Below, piece by piece: positions 11,640-19,439 of a stretch of 30,546 nucleotides of DNA; position 1 is the stretch's first letter; the number at the start of each line of letters is the position of its first letter. This DNA comes from Priapulus caudatus (Eukaryota; Priapulida; Priapulimorpha; Priapulimorphida; Priapulidae). The notes beneath the pieces were generated by a model. The model was not told the origin of the DNA, made no database searches, and was given only the letters and a program-made list of their open reading frames with translations. The DNA is taken from contig NW_014579302.1 in the NCBI RefSeq assembly GCF_000485595.1, forward strand, positions 3,245 to 33,790. Direction: 5' to 3'. Both the position numbers and the translations under genes were made by a program.

Positions 11640-12265
11640 GCACACAGAACGACACACAGCACAAGTCACACACAAGACAGCACACAGCACCACAGCAGCA
11701 CAGAGCAGCTTTGGACCACTTGCAGTGTCCAGTGCGCTGCTTTCTCGCAGAGACAGCGGATCAATTCATGGCACGATTTGTGCCTGCTTTTAGGCCTAGG
11801 GAGAAGTTGGTCCAAAGAGGGCATGCCCACCCCCAGTTGTTTCCTTTGTCCAGCCCCTAGTCAGATGGTTTGGAATCTCTGGATCCCACTGACAGATGCT
11901 TCGGTTCAACAGTTGGCCCCGGTTAGCAAGGACGCTTGATGTCCGGCCTTGGGTTGAGCGATGTTCTCTGGAGTTCTAGACTTCTGTGTGAGAGCTGTTT
12001 CCTGGCATCATTCACTTCCGTGCTCTCCCTGTGTTTCATACCAAGCAGCACCACAAACACGCATCTTTAGCAAATACAGTTGACCTTCGAGATGACCTCC
12101 ATCGTGCATGCAGAGGACTTCCATGAAAGCCATCAATTCACCCTCTGGGAAAGACTTCAAATTTCCCAGGCAGTCTATCTTTCCCTTGCCCCCCAGCCCC
12201 CGAATGCCCAGATACAAGTGTCACCACTCCCCGCGTGAAAGCGCTGAAAGACTGGGCAGAGTGCC
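11640..12265 (-). pseudogene. 3' end of uncharacterised DTDVV-family gene, copy A
   Basis: On the minus strand this matches 19440-20045. The Cys-rich tail lies at about 11695-11790 (the GAGCAGCTTTGG and TCTCGCAG words on the plus strand) and the TTTCCTTTGTCCAGCCCC segment near 11835. Homology to copy B stops near 12265, which is the A/B junction zone. The frame is broken by insertions. Confidence 0.6.
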
Positions 12266-12424
12266 CACGATCGTTTGATCCCATCGCTGTGAGTCATTTC
12301 GCCCCGTCCATCAGCCCATGTACATACCCGACGCCGTTCGACGACCCCACCTCACCCGCCCCCACATTATTAAAGAAAATATTTTCAACCCCCACTAGCT
12401 ACCTTAATACCGATGCTAAACAGT
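12266..12424. other. junction spacer between copies A and B
   Basis: About 160 bp that matches neither the end of copy B nor the start of copy A well. Weak similarity to the sequence before copy A begins near 12400 (TTAATACCGATGC against TTAATACTTGCG near 3910). It contains a C-rich stretch at 12320-12365 and no gene. This is where an assembly join or true duplication breakpoint would lie. Confidence 0.5.
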
Positions 12425-12602
12425 TTTGATGACGACGTAGCCGGTTTAGCGATGGAACAGGCTTTCAACCTTTTGCAGTTCAGAAACAAAGGCCAGTACA
12501 GTAGAGCAGCAGACCTCAGTTGAGCACTGTCGCTCATGCGGCCCTTGTTTTCAGCTCAGCTGACGAAGTCAGCTGCAGCTTGTAGATTGCAATGCATGAT
12601 TG

Positions 12603-12660
12603 CCCGTCCGTCCGTCCGTCTGTCCGTCCGTCCGTCCGTCCGTCCGTCCGTCCGTCCGTC
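12603..12660. repeat. GTCC microsatellite (copy B)
   Basis: About 14 units of GTCC with one TCTG interruption. It produces a spurious Ser-Val-Arg-Pro repeat frame on one strand and an Arg-Thr-Asp-Gly repeat on the other. Confidence 0.9.
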
Positions 12661-12763
12661 AACAGTTGGCACAAATCTTAACTGCTCTACATACGGTCTT
12701 GATATTCGGGATGTCGGGGGGGGATCGCGAAAAGGACTCAGGATGACCAATTTGGGGGTTCAA

Positions 12764-12776
12764 GGGTCAAAGGTCA
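12764..12776 (+). promoter_or_regulatory. DR1-like nuclear-receptor half-site pair
   Basis: GGGTCA A AGGTCA: two hexamer half-sites in direct orientation with one-base spacing. The match is visible. Function is inference only. Confidence 0.3.
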
Positions 12777-12929
12777 AGAGGTGTAAATGGAGGGGGAATA
12801 TTTCCCCTTTAACTTAAGGTATAGGAGGAAATACGGAATTGCGGCACAAATCTGAACGGCTCGACCTATGCTCTTAATATTCCGTGTATAGTGTGATGGG
12901 CAGGAAACCCATCACCAGTGCGAAATTTG

Positions 12930-12942
12930 AGGTCACAGGTCA
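12930..12942 (+). promoter_or_regulatory. perfect DR1 half-site pair
   Basis: AGGTCA C AGGTCA: exact consensus half-sites separated by one base, inside the R block and about 160 bp from the other DR1-like site. Partial traces occur in R2 (GGAGGTCACAGGT). Whether any receptor binds is unknown. Confidence 0.35.
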
Positions 12943-13359
12943 ACGGGCAGTGGGGGAAAGGTCAGATATCAGACATTTTCTGAGGACAGAGTGGCCTAAT
13001 GTACAGAGTGAAAAACTTTTTTGTTTCAGCGCTGACCTACCATTTCTATCACTTTATTGAAAGGGCCATAAAATGTACTTTCCGCTGACGTGCGAAGAGT
13101 AAGTGTCTGATAACCTTTTGACCCTCAAGAGGAGGGTTAAACATGGATTTGTTGACTGTTAACAAAGGACTGAACTGCTTTTGCTATTGTGGATGTGAGG
13201 CTACAGTTGCACAGTTCAATTGCCAAGGCAAAAGTTTGTTGAACAAGGTTTACGCTCCTTAAATCATATGATTTTCTAAAGCAGTCTGTATTAGCACCCG
13301 GCTAACGCTCCATTAGGAGTGTTCCCAACTTTGATATCATTTTAATGATTGATAATGAT

Positions 13360-13388
13360 GACTCTAACCCTAACCTTAACCCTAACCG
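13360..13388 (+). repeat. short telomere-like TAACCC run
   Basis: CTAACCC / CTAACCTTAACCCTAACC, about four degenerate hexamers, just upstream of the gag-like frame. Confidence 0.7.
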
Positions 13389-13460
13389 AAATGACATTAA
13401 ACCACAAACTAATAATATTAATCGATTTTTACCGAGGCTGTAATTTTAATCCCCACACAA

Positions 13461-13997
13461 CGCGCATTAATAAAGTCTAAACCTCAAACGTTGGAACGGG
13501 CAGTCGAAATCTGTGTTGCGCAAACAGTGGTGGAGGCAGAGTTAGTTGCGATGCAGCGTACACGCGCCGCACACCAACCCACGGTAAGTATGGGTGACGA
13601 GGGTGCGGTAGTGGCGAATTATTCGGAAGTACGACGCGTCTCACGTAATGAGGAGGTGTCTCGTGCTAACGAATATGAAACCATGTCCCACTAACTCAAG
13701 CAATTGACAGCCACGATGAAGGAGCATGCGGAAATGTTGATTAGTGTTAAAAATGATTTTGCAGCCGCCATGACAGCTGCACGTGCTGTGTTTCCCAGTC
13801 AGTCTTCGTCTGTTCCTACTCGTCAACCGGATACGACGGTACCTTTGTTACCCGCCCCACCTTATCCGCAGCAGTTCCCCTCAATGCCGCCACGTGCGCC
13901 TGTACGTTGCTATAATTGTCAACGATTGGGGCATATGGCTAGCGATTGCAGGGTGCGTGGAAAGTCGCAGGGAAACGCTACGGGGGGTCGCATGTAA
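13461..13997 (+). pseudogene. Ty3/gypsy-like gag fragment with CCHC zinc knuckle
   Basis: One frame is open from about 13461 to 13997 apart from an in-frame TAA at 13692-13694. The N-terminal part (S-K-P-Q-T-L-E-R-A-V-E-I ... V-E-A-E) resembles the helical region that precedes the knuckle in Ty3/gypsy Gag proteins. A Pro/Gln-rich linker (LPAPPYPQQFPSMPP) leads to a perfect CCHC knuckle CYNCQRLGHMASDC (C-x2-C-x4-H-x4-C), a nucleic-acid-binding motif of nucleocapsids, near 13908-13949. There is no ATG at the left edge, and no protease, reverse transcriptase or integrase follows, so this is an isolated gag piece. Family placement beyond 'LTR-type Gag' is inference. Confidence 0.6.
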
Positions 13998-14545
13998 GAT
14001 TCGCGCGTGCGTCACATACCCCACCACCCGCGTTTCCATATCTTTTTGTGTCTAACCTTGTCTGTGCCTGTGTGACGTGCATCGTTATTGAGACCGTGAC
14101 TATGTAAGTTCATTCTTTAACTGATGGCTTAGGGTTCTTGCCACTATAGATCTATATCTATCTTGATTCTTATTTGTTTTATCGTAGTGAGCTATCTTCT
14201 AGTAGGTGCAATAATCTTTCTATATTTCTAAACGTAGTTTCTTATAGCTGTGTAAGTTGCACTCGCACCGGCACCGCACCACTCAGCACCTCTTCGTGTA
14301 CTATCGTACGTGTATTATTCTATTAACTGCAAGAAGCTTCCTTGAATAAATCTTATTCTTTGTGGCACTGTCTCACTCTTTTGTGCTTTGAATATTAAGT
14401 GTTAACATTTCTACACACTTCTTGTAAGACGGAGAAACCCGCCTACATTTGATAAACAGGCCGGTAAATGGCATCGGTAGTAATATATGACCATGACCAT
14501 ATATATATATATATATATACATGTATATATGGGTTGCTACATACC
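13998..14545 (+). other. downstream non-coding tail of the gag remnant
   Basis: No gene is supported. An AATAAA signal lies near 14345 in CTTGAATAAATCTTATT, and an AT microsatellite at 14500-14519. This could be the 3' untranslated part of the retroelement, but I see no LTR pair. Confidence 0.35.
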
Positions 14546-14614
14546 GCGACCAACGGTCGTCCTAAAACATAAAAATATAGTATATTTTGCCTTATGACGA
14601 CCGGCGTCGGTCGC
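14546..14614. repeat. imperfect hairpin (GCGACC...GGTCGC)
   Basis: GCGACCAACGGTCGTC at 14546-14561 pairs with the inverted segment GACGACCGGCGTCGGTCGC at 14596-14614. The about 34-bp AT-rich loop contains a further small inverted repeat (AAAATATA / TATATTTT). The copy A counterpart near 6280-6350 is decayed. Confidence 0.6.
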
Positions 14615-15011
14615 CCTATTGATTTGCCAGTGAAACTATGAGAAGGCAGCGTTGCATCCCGTTTGAAACGTAACGTATCATTGGACGAACCTTCATCTTC
14701 CAGTCATTAACGTTTCAGTAGCCTTAGTTAAGTAGCCATTGAGAAAAGACATAACATAGATATATGGAATTTAAAAATTTCCCCTTTAGCGCGACCATCG
14801 AAAAATCGTGAATAACTTCAACAAATGTTGATATATCTTGCAACAAAATGACATGCATACATTTGTATGTGTATCACATCTCTTCCCAGTATTATTTCAG
14901 GATTTACATAACTAACGTTTTAACAATTGAGTGTCTGACTGCAATTTTACCGGCAGTTTCTGGAACTATACGATTCTTGTCTATGTCGACCGATCTAACC
15001 CGAACAACGAT

Positions 15012-15127
15012 CTATCGCGCATGGCACCATTTTTTGCGCGATAGTCCGAGTTTCCTCTGACCAATGCTCACATCTAACCCACACCAAATCCACCAACTTC
15101 GTCGGTGTGGGGCATTGGTCAGAGGAA
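15012..15127. repeat. two adjacent hairpins
   Basis: First: CTATCGCGC (15012-15020) with GCGCGATAG (15036-15044), 15-base loop. Second: TTTCCTCTGACCAATGC (about 15050-15066) with GCATTGGTCAGAGGAAA (about 15111-15127), enclosing CCCACACC / GGTGTGGG. The second stem has 17 matching outer pairs. Both stems are visible in copy A. Confidence 0.7.
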
Positions 15128-15224
15128 AACGTTAGGCGCCAAACAGAATCAAGTGACACTCACGTTAGTCTCCGGCTGAGGAAGAGTTGCGGCCAGCAAT
15201 GTCGAGGTAGGTCTACCGTCTAGT

Positions 15225-15560
15225 ATTAGCTATTACTATTAGTATTACTATTGCTATTAGACTATTAGTATTGCTGAGAGGGTCTATGTCCCCCGGGGTA
15301 CTGCCAGACCGTACTGCCGGTATACCGGAACATACCCTGGTACTATCTAATATGCCTGACCGTACCTCGCCTACTCCACTAACGAGTCTAGGGAGTCGCC
15401 TACGCCTACTCCCTAACCCTAACCCTAACCCTAACCATAACCCTAACCCTAACCCTAACCCTAACCATATCAAATAGTGACCACTGACCAGGGTACGTTC
15501 CGGCAGTAACCTGGGGGACATAGACCCTATGAGCATTAGTATTACTATTAGTAATACCAT
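15225..15560. mobile_element. foldback unit I with TAACCC array
   Basis: Ends are inverted: ATTACTATTAGTATTACTA...GGGTCTATGTCCCC on the left and GGGGACATAGACCCTATG...ATTACTATTAGTAATACC on the right. The left arm is long (CCGGTATACCGG, GGTACTATCTAATATGCC, CTCGCCTACTCCACTAACGA, GGGAGTCGCCTACGCC) and runs into about nine TAACCC hexamers (15411-15468). The right arm is short. The unit encodes nothing. The 115-codon minus-strand frame here is a Leu-Gly repeat read out of the telomere-like array. Confidence 0.75.
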
Positions 15561-15724
15561 AGCTTATTTACAGATGTTTTACTTTCTTTGGACCCAACTA
15601 CTATTCATTGTGTTGCCTGATACAGGCACTGAACTTGGCCCTAAACCAGATTTTCTGATAGTTAGATACTAACGCAGTTTAACCATACCGATAGTCGATA
15701 CAGTAGGTATTGTGCTTGCAGTTG

Positions 15725-15995
15725 CCCACTTAGGCTCATAGGGTCTGTGTCCCCCAGGGTACTGCCGGAACGTACTCTGGGTACAGTCCGGTATACCGGA
15801 ACGTACCCTGGTCACTATTTGATATGATTAGGGTTAGGGTTAGGGAGTAGGCATAGGCGACTCCCTAGACTTGTTAGTGGAGTAGGCGAGGTACGGTCCG
15901 GCATATTAGATAGTACCAGGGTACGTTCCGGTATACCGGACCGTACCCAGGGTACCCTCCGATAGTACCCCGTGGGACATAGACCCTTTCAGCCC
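15725..15995. mobile_element. foldback unit II, inverted relative to unit I
   Basis: Reads as the reverse complement of unit I. The left arm is short and ends in GGTCACTATTTGATATG, the complement of CATATCAAATAGTGACC in unit I. It is followed by TTAGGG hexamers and the long arm with GGCGACTCCCTAGACTTGTT, GTGGAGTAGGCGAGG, GGCATATTAGATAGTACC and CCGGTATACCGG, closing with GGACATAGACCCTT. Units I and II are therefore the same element type in opposite orientations. Confidence 0.75.
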
Positions 15996-16278
15996 CACTT
16001 AGCCCGACATAGCAATTCAATTCAGTGCTTTATTTTAGACTCAAAAATATGCATATAGTTAGATATATCGGTCCATAGGTGTGACTAATAAAAATAACAA
16101 TAATAGAACTAGGACTACATATTATTATTGTTATTAATATAAGATTATGGCAAGCATGCACAATTTATACATACTATTACTAACATAGCACCATAGCTCA
16201 TCCATTATCAAAATTGACATACAATAGTTTGTACCAGTGTTTCCAGATTTTGGACGTGTAGATAACATCACTGATTAG

Positions 16279-16673
16279 AGGGCATACTAGCGCTGAGAGG
16301 GTCTATGTCCTCCAGGGTACTATCGGAGGGTACCCTGGGTACAGTTCGATATATCGAAACGTACCCTGGTACTATCTAATATGCCAGACCGTACCTCGCC
16401 TACTCCACTAACGAGTCTAGGGAGTCGCCTACGCCTACTCCCTATTAACCCTAATCCTAACCCTAACCCTAACCCTAACATCTGATATGGTTAGGGTTAG
16501 GGTTAGGGAGTAGGTGTAGGCGACTCCCTACACTCGTTAGTGGAGTAGGCGAGGCACGGTCCGGCATATTAGATAGTACCGGGGTACGTTCTGATATATC
16601 GAACCGTACCCAGGGTACCCTCCGGCAGTACCCTGGGGGACATAGACCCTATCACTATCAGCCATACTAGCCC
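16279..16673. mobile_element. foldback unit III, near-perfect palindrome with telomeric hinge
   Basis: Left arm about 16297-16479 and right arm 16490-16650 are inverted copies almost base for base: GGGTCTATGTCC, CAGGGTAC, TTCGATATATCGAA/TC, CTATCTAATATGCC, CCTCGCCTACTCCACTAACG, GGGAGTCGCCTAC, CTACTCCC, then TAACCC repeats. They meet at a 10-base hinge ATCTGATATG (16480-16489), on whose other side TTAGGG repeats begin. The outermost GGGCATACTAGCGCTGA and TCAGCCATACTAGCCC also pair approximately. No coding capacity. It is a non-autonomous foldback element or recombinogenic palindrome. Confidence 0.8.
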
Positions 16674-17484
16674 TTTCACATTCAGTAACAAGTCAGATCT
16701 CTTTAGACGGTACATGAATTTAAAAATTTAGTTTCTAACTACAGCCTGACATGCCGGTACATCATTAACATGTGCAAATATCTGGTAGCACTATGGAATC
16801 ATGGCAAGCCAAGGAGTATTCTCATGTCGTTGTAGGCTACTATAAGTGTCCTAATACTGTATGCATAGTACTATGATAGTAGTGTCCCACCACAACTGGG
16901 CAGTGTACAGTGGGTTTCAAAAAGATTTAAACAACTAACTGTTAACATCAGCTGTACACATGTTAATTTACGAATAAGCTAGAGCTCTCTAGTACTATAG
17001 CCCGCGTACAGTTGCTGCAGGCCTGCTTTTTTTTTGACATTCTGACATTATTTTCAGATTGAGAAGACCAAAGCTGCGTGATGTTTGCGGCCCAGTACAT
17101 CCATCATCAGTCGGATCCATTATGTTTGAGAAAAACATGGATTGATGACGTGACGCGTGAGTGAACACATAATTACTTGCTAATTATTTCCACCTTATTT
17201 ATCCCCTAGAGTAGAGGGAGGGTGTTATTGTAGTCAGCTTGTCTGTCTGTTCATACGTCACATTTCGTTTCTAGAATATATCTCCAAAACCCCATGATGA
17301 CCAAATATATTATACAGACGTCCCCACATACCCTAAATGTGCCTTTTGGGGTGAGCTACTTTCAGGAATGTCAAAGATCAATATGAAGGTCAAAAGGTCA
17401 CAATTTTGCAAATTGCCTGGTATTTTGTTTCCGGAGCATATCTCGAAAAGCAGTCGATATTCAACCATATTACGCAGTGACATA
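16674..17484. other. gene-less stretch with a DR2-like site
   Basis: No gene is supported. AGGTCA AA AGGTCA occurs at 17387-17400, a direct repeat of nuclear-receptor half-sites with 2-base spacing. The sequence around 17270-17410 reads like an old dispersed repeat (TATCTCCAAAAC..., TATGAAGGTCAAAAGGTCA). Nothing else is recognised. Confidence 0.4.
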
Positions 17485-17680
17485 CAGGGGCGTAGCTAGG
17501 GTGAAATGGATGTGTACGCATGCAGGCGTGGGGGGTCTGTGGGTCCTCCCCAGTAATTTTTCCAAATGTAGATCGCAGGAGATGGTATTTGATGCACTTT
17601 TGAGTAAATGTACAGCCTTCATTCTGACTATGACCCTTATCTTTTTAGTAGAACTATTCTCTTCATGAGCAACAAGATGT
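17485..17680 (+). mobile_element. hAT-like MITE end (CAGGGGCGTAGCTAGG)
   Basis: CAGGGGCGTAGCTAGGG is the kind of terminal motif found at ends of hAT-type non-autonomous elements. The opposite terminus and the 8-bp target duplication are not identified, so this may be a truncated copy. Confidence 0.4.
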
Positions 17681-17772
17681 GATCACGAAAGATCACTACA
17701 CTAATCATGTAATTTTCGATTTATTTTCAAGACATGTTGAACTAACACACTTTCTATTTCTCTCTCCCTCTC

Positions 17773-17784
17773 TGTGTGCGTGTG

Positions 17785-17828
<44 letters not shown>

Positions 17829-17834
17829 AGCGAG
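17773..17834. repeat. GTGC microsatellite
   Basis: About 12 units of GTGC flanked by GTGT variants. It creates Ala-Cys-Val-Arg and His-Ala-Arg-Thr repeat frames that are not genes. Confidence 0.9.
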
Positions 17835-18146
17835 CGTATACGTGTGCGGGTGCGTGTGGGCGCGTGTGTGTGCTCAAACCCACACATCACTTAGTGCACA
17901 TCACATCACATCACGGCATTGTTTAAGTTGCGTTCATTATTCAATGTGTAAGGGTGACCACCGCTGGGATGAGGGCGACAGCAAAACTCTTTATTGGAAT
18001 TGTGAAAAAGCTGCAAAAGGGTTGTAACCTGCTTTGGCACTCAATTGTATAATTTAACCTATGCACCGGAGTTATTTGTCATTGTTAGTTCTCTCATTCT
18101 CTCTCTCTCTCTCTCTCAACACATCTACACACAAACAACACAAATC

Positions 18147-18156
18147 NNNNNNNNNN
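18147..18156. other. assembly gap (10 N)
   Basis: Ten N placed just before a TTACGTTAC-rich stretch and the CT microsatellite. The contig join sits beside the hardest-to-assemble repeat in the window. Confidence 0.99.
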
Positions 18157-18203
18157 TTACGTTACTTACGTTACGTTCTACTACTTACGTCTTCTACTTC
18201 TCT

Positions 18204-18451
<248 letters not shown>

Positions 18452-18541
18452 GCGATAAAAAAATGGATATTTAAAAATAGGATTTTAAACATGTGTGAAT
18501 TATTTAAATAACATCATTAAGTTAATGGTCTTTTTTTCCAG

Positions 18542-18671
18542 ACTGGGGAGTGGTCACAATGGAGAAACTTCTTCCTGGTGATTTTATTGTGGAATACCGT
18601 GGCCAGATGACAGATAAAGAGCGTGACGGGGATTATGTTTATGAGTTCAGCTGGAAGAACAAGAGCTTCTG
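18542..18671 (+). CDS. internal exon of a KMT5A/SETD8-like SET lysine methyltransferase
   Basis: A 130-bp exon bounded by a strong polypyrimidine-CAG acceptor (AG at 18540-18541) and a GTTAGT donor at 18672. It is open in one frame with split codons at both ends (two bases in, two bases out). The translation starts WGVVTMEKLLPGDFIVEYRG and continues QMTDKERDGDYVYEFSWKNK-SF. This matches the SET N-terminal part of KMT5A-type histone H4K20 mono-methyltransferases: the GxG(V/F) cofactor-side strand, the GD(F/V)(I/V)VEY(R/H)G strand, the acidic K-E helix start and the Y-x-Y-x-F...F-C strand. The expected next residues (x-DAT and the catalytic NH motif) would lie on a downstream exon that I cannot find. 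It may therefore be one exon of a gene extending beyond the window, or an orphan exon carried in repeats. Copy A has a broken duplicate at 10713-10855. Confidence 0.6.
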
Positions 18672-19439
18672 GTTAGTATGAAATGATGTGAATATGTTAT
18701 ATCCTCTCAGCATTTGTAAACAGCAATGTTTTCCATAAGAGCCGGTCGCCGGCTGATTTGATGTCCTCAATTGATTTTTGGGTGGGTTCAAATCATTCTT
18801 ACAAAACAGTTTTTTGTATTTGAAGATCTTGAATGCTAATGGACAACCTTCAAATTGCACCAGCTACATTTATGATCACAAATTCTCTCAAATGTGGGCG
18901 ACCTCCTCGTATTGGTTTTATGTTGAACATGTAATAGCGTATTCATTGTAGACTTCAACTATATTATATTAAAGGATTGATGCTTCTGAGGATAGCATTT
19001 TTTTAGCTCATCTGACATAGTCAGATGTAGCTTGTAGAATCGCATGGGCATGCTAGTGCAGCAGATAACCACAACAATTGTGCATTTTATGAGAAAAGCA
19101 TGAAATTTCTAGCATAGTTAGTATATACCATGATGTTTATTTTAAGATGTGGAGGGAAGTCAGATTTGACCTCTGAAGACCGTGAGAGGTCAAATCCAAG
19201 ATGGCCGCCAGTCCACCGTGTCTTAATGTTCAAACGCGCTTAATTTTGGAACCAAACAGCGTAGAAAAACATTTAAGGTGTCGATTCCAACTAAATTGGG
19301 GATGACCATTCATTTGGTGATACCTTTGAGATCGCTAGAACTCAAGGACAGGCATTTAGGCCAAGGTCAAGGTCGAATTACGTTCAAAAAGTCAAATATC
19401 CTATTTTCAAATATCCTATTGGTAATGTTCAAAACAGAA
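18672..19439. other. intron-like or intergenic repeat sequence
   Basis: No gene is found. CCAAGATGGCCGCC near 19196 and AAGGTCAAGGTCG near 19364 belong to a block that recurs in copy A (11400-11620), and TTCAAATATCCTATTGG follows. No next SET exon is visible before the convergent minus-strand gene. Confidence 0.4.

Larger units (their letters stand above)
3925..12265 (+). repeat. copy A of an about 8 kb direct repeat (noisy copy)
   Basis: Element by element this is the same segment as 12425-20045, in the same order and orientation, from GACGACGTAGCCGGTTTAGC to the GCGCTGAAAG segment near 12240. It is about 0.7 kb longer than copy B although its CT microsatellite is shorter. Nearly every local alignment shows extra single bases in A (for example GATGGGCTAGCGATTGTCAG near 5637 against ATATGGCTAGCGATTGCAG near 13933). 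All frames that are open in B are broken in A. Insertion-dominated noise of this kind is typical of uncorrected single-molecule reads, although an old tandem duplication cannot be formally excluded. Confidence 0.85.
12425..13290 (+). repeat. R4: R block of copy B
   Basis: The best version of the dispersed block that occurs four times in the window (R1, R2, R3, R4). It contains the GTCC array, two direct repeats of the AGGTCA type and a polypyrimidine-CAG / GAGTAAGT pair (about 13015-13105) that looks like an exon boundary pair. The sequence between the two does not give a long frame. I do not recognise a named family. The block lies directly upstream of the gag-like frame, so it may be the leader of that element. 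Confidence 0.6.

Noticed and set aside
12536-12817. 93-codon and opposite 64-codon frames
   Set aside because: Both are driven by the GTCC microsatellite (Ser-Val-Arg-Pro and Arg-Thr-Asp-Gly repeats).
15411-15468. A true chromosome end or telomere
   Set aside because: Only about nine hexamers, embedded between unique sequence and paired with inverted TTAGGG runs, so interstitial.
15213-15560. 115-codon minus-strand frame
   Set aside because: Leu-Gly repeat produced by the TAACCC array in foldback unit I.
15225-16673. CRISPR-like array because of three spaced repeats
   Set aside because: Eukaryotic context, long inverted arms, unequal spacing and no direct short repeats.
17679-18027. Frames with Ala-Cys-Val-Arg or His-Ala-Arg-Thr repeats
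   Set aside because: Translation of the GTGC microsatellite.
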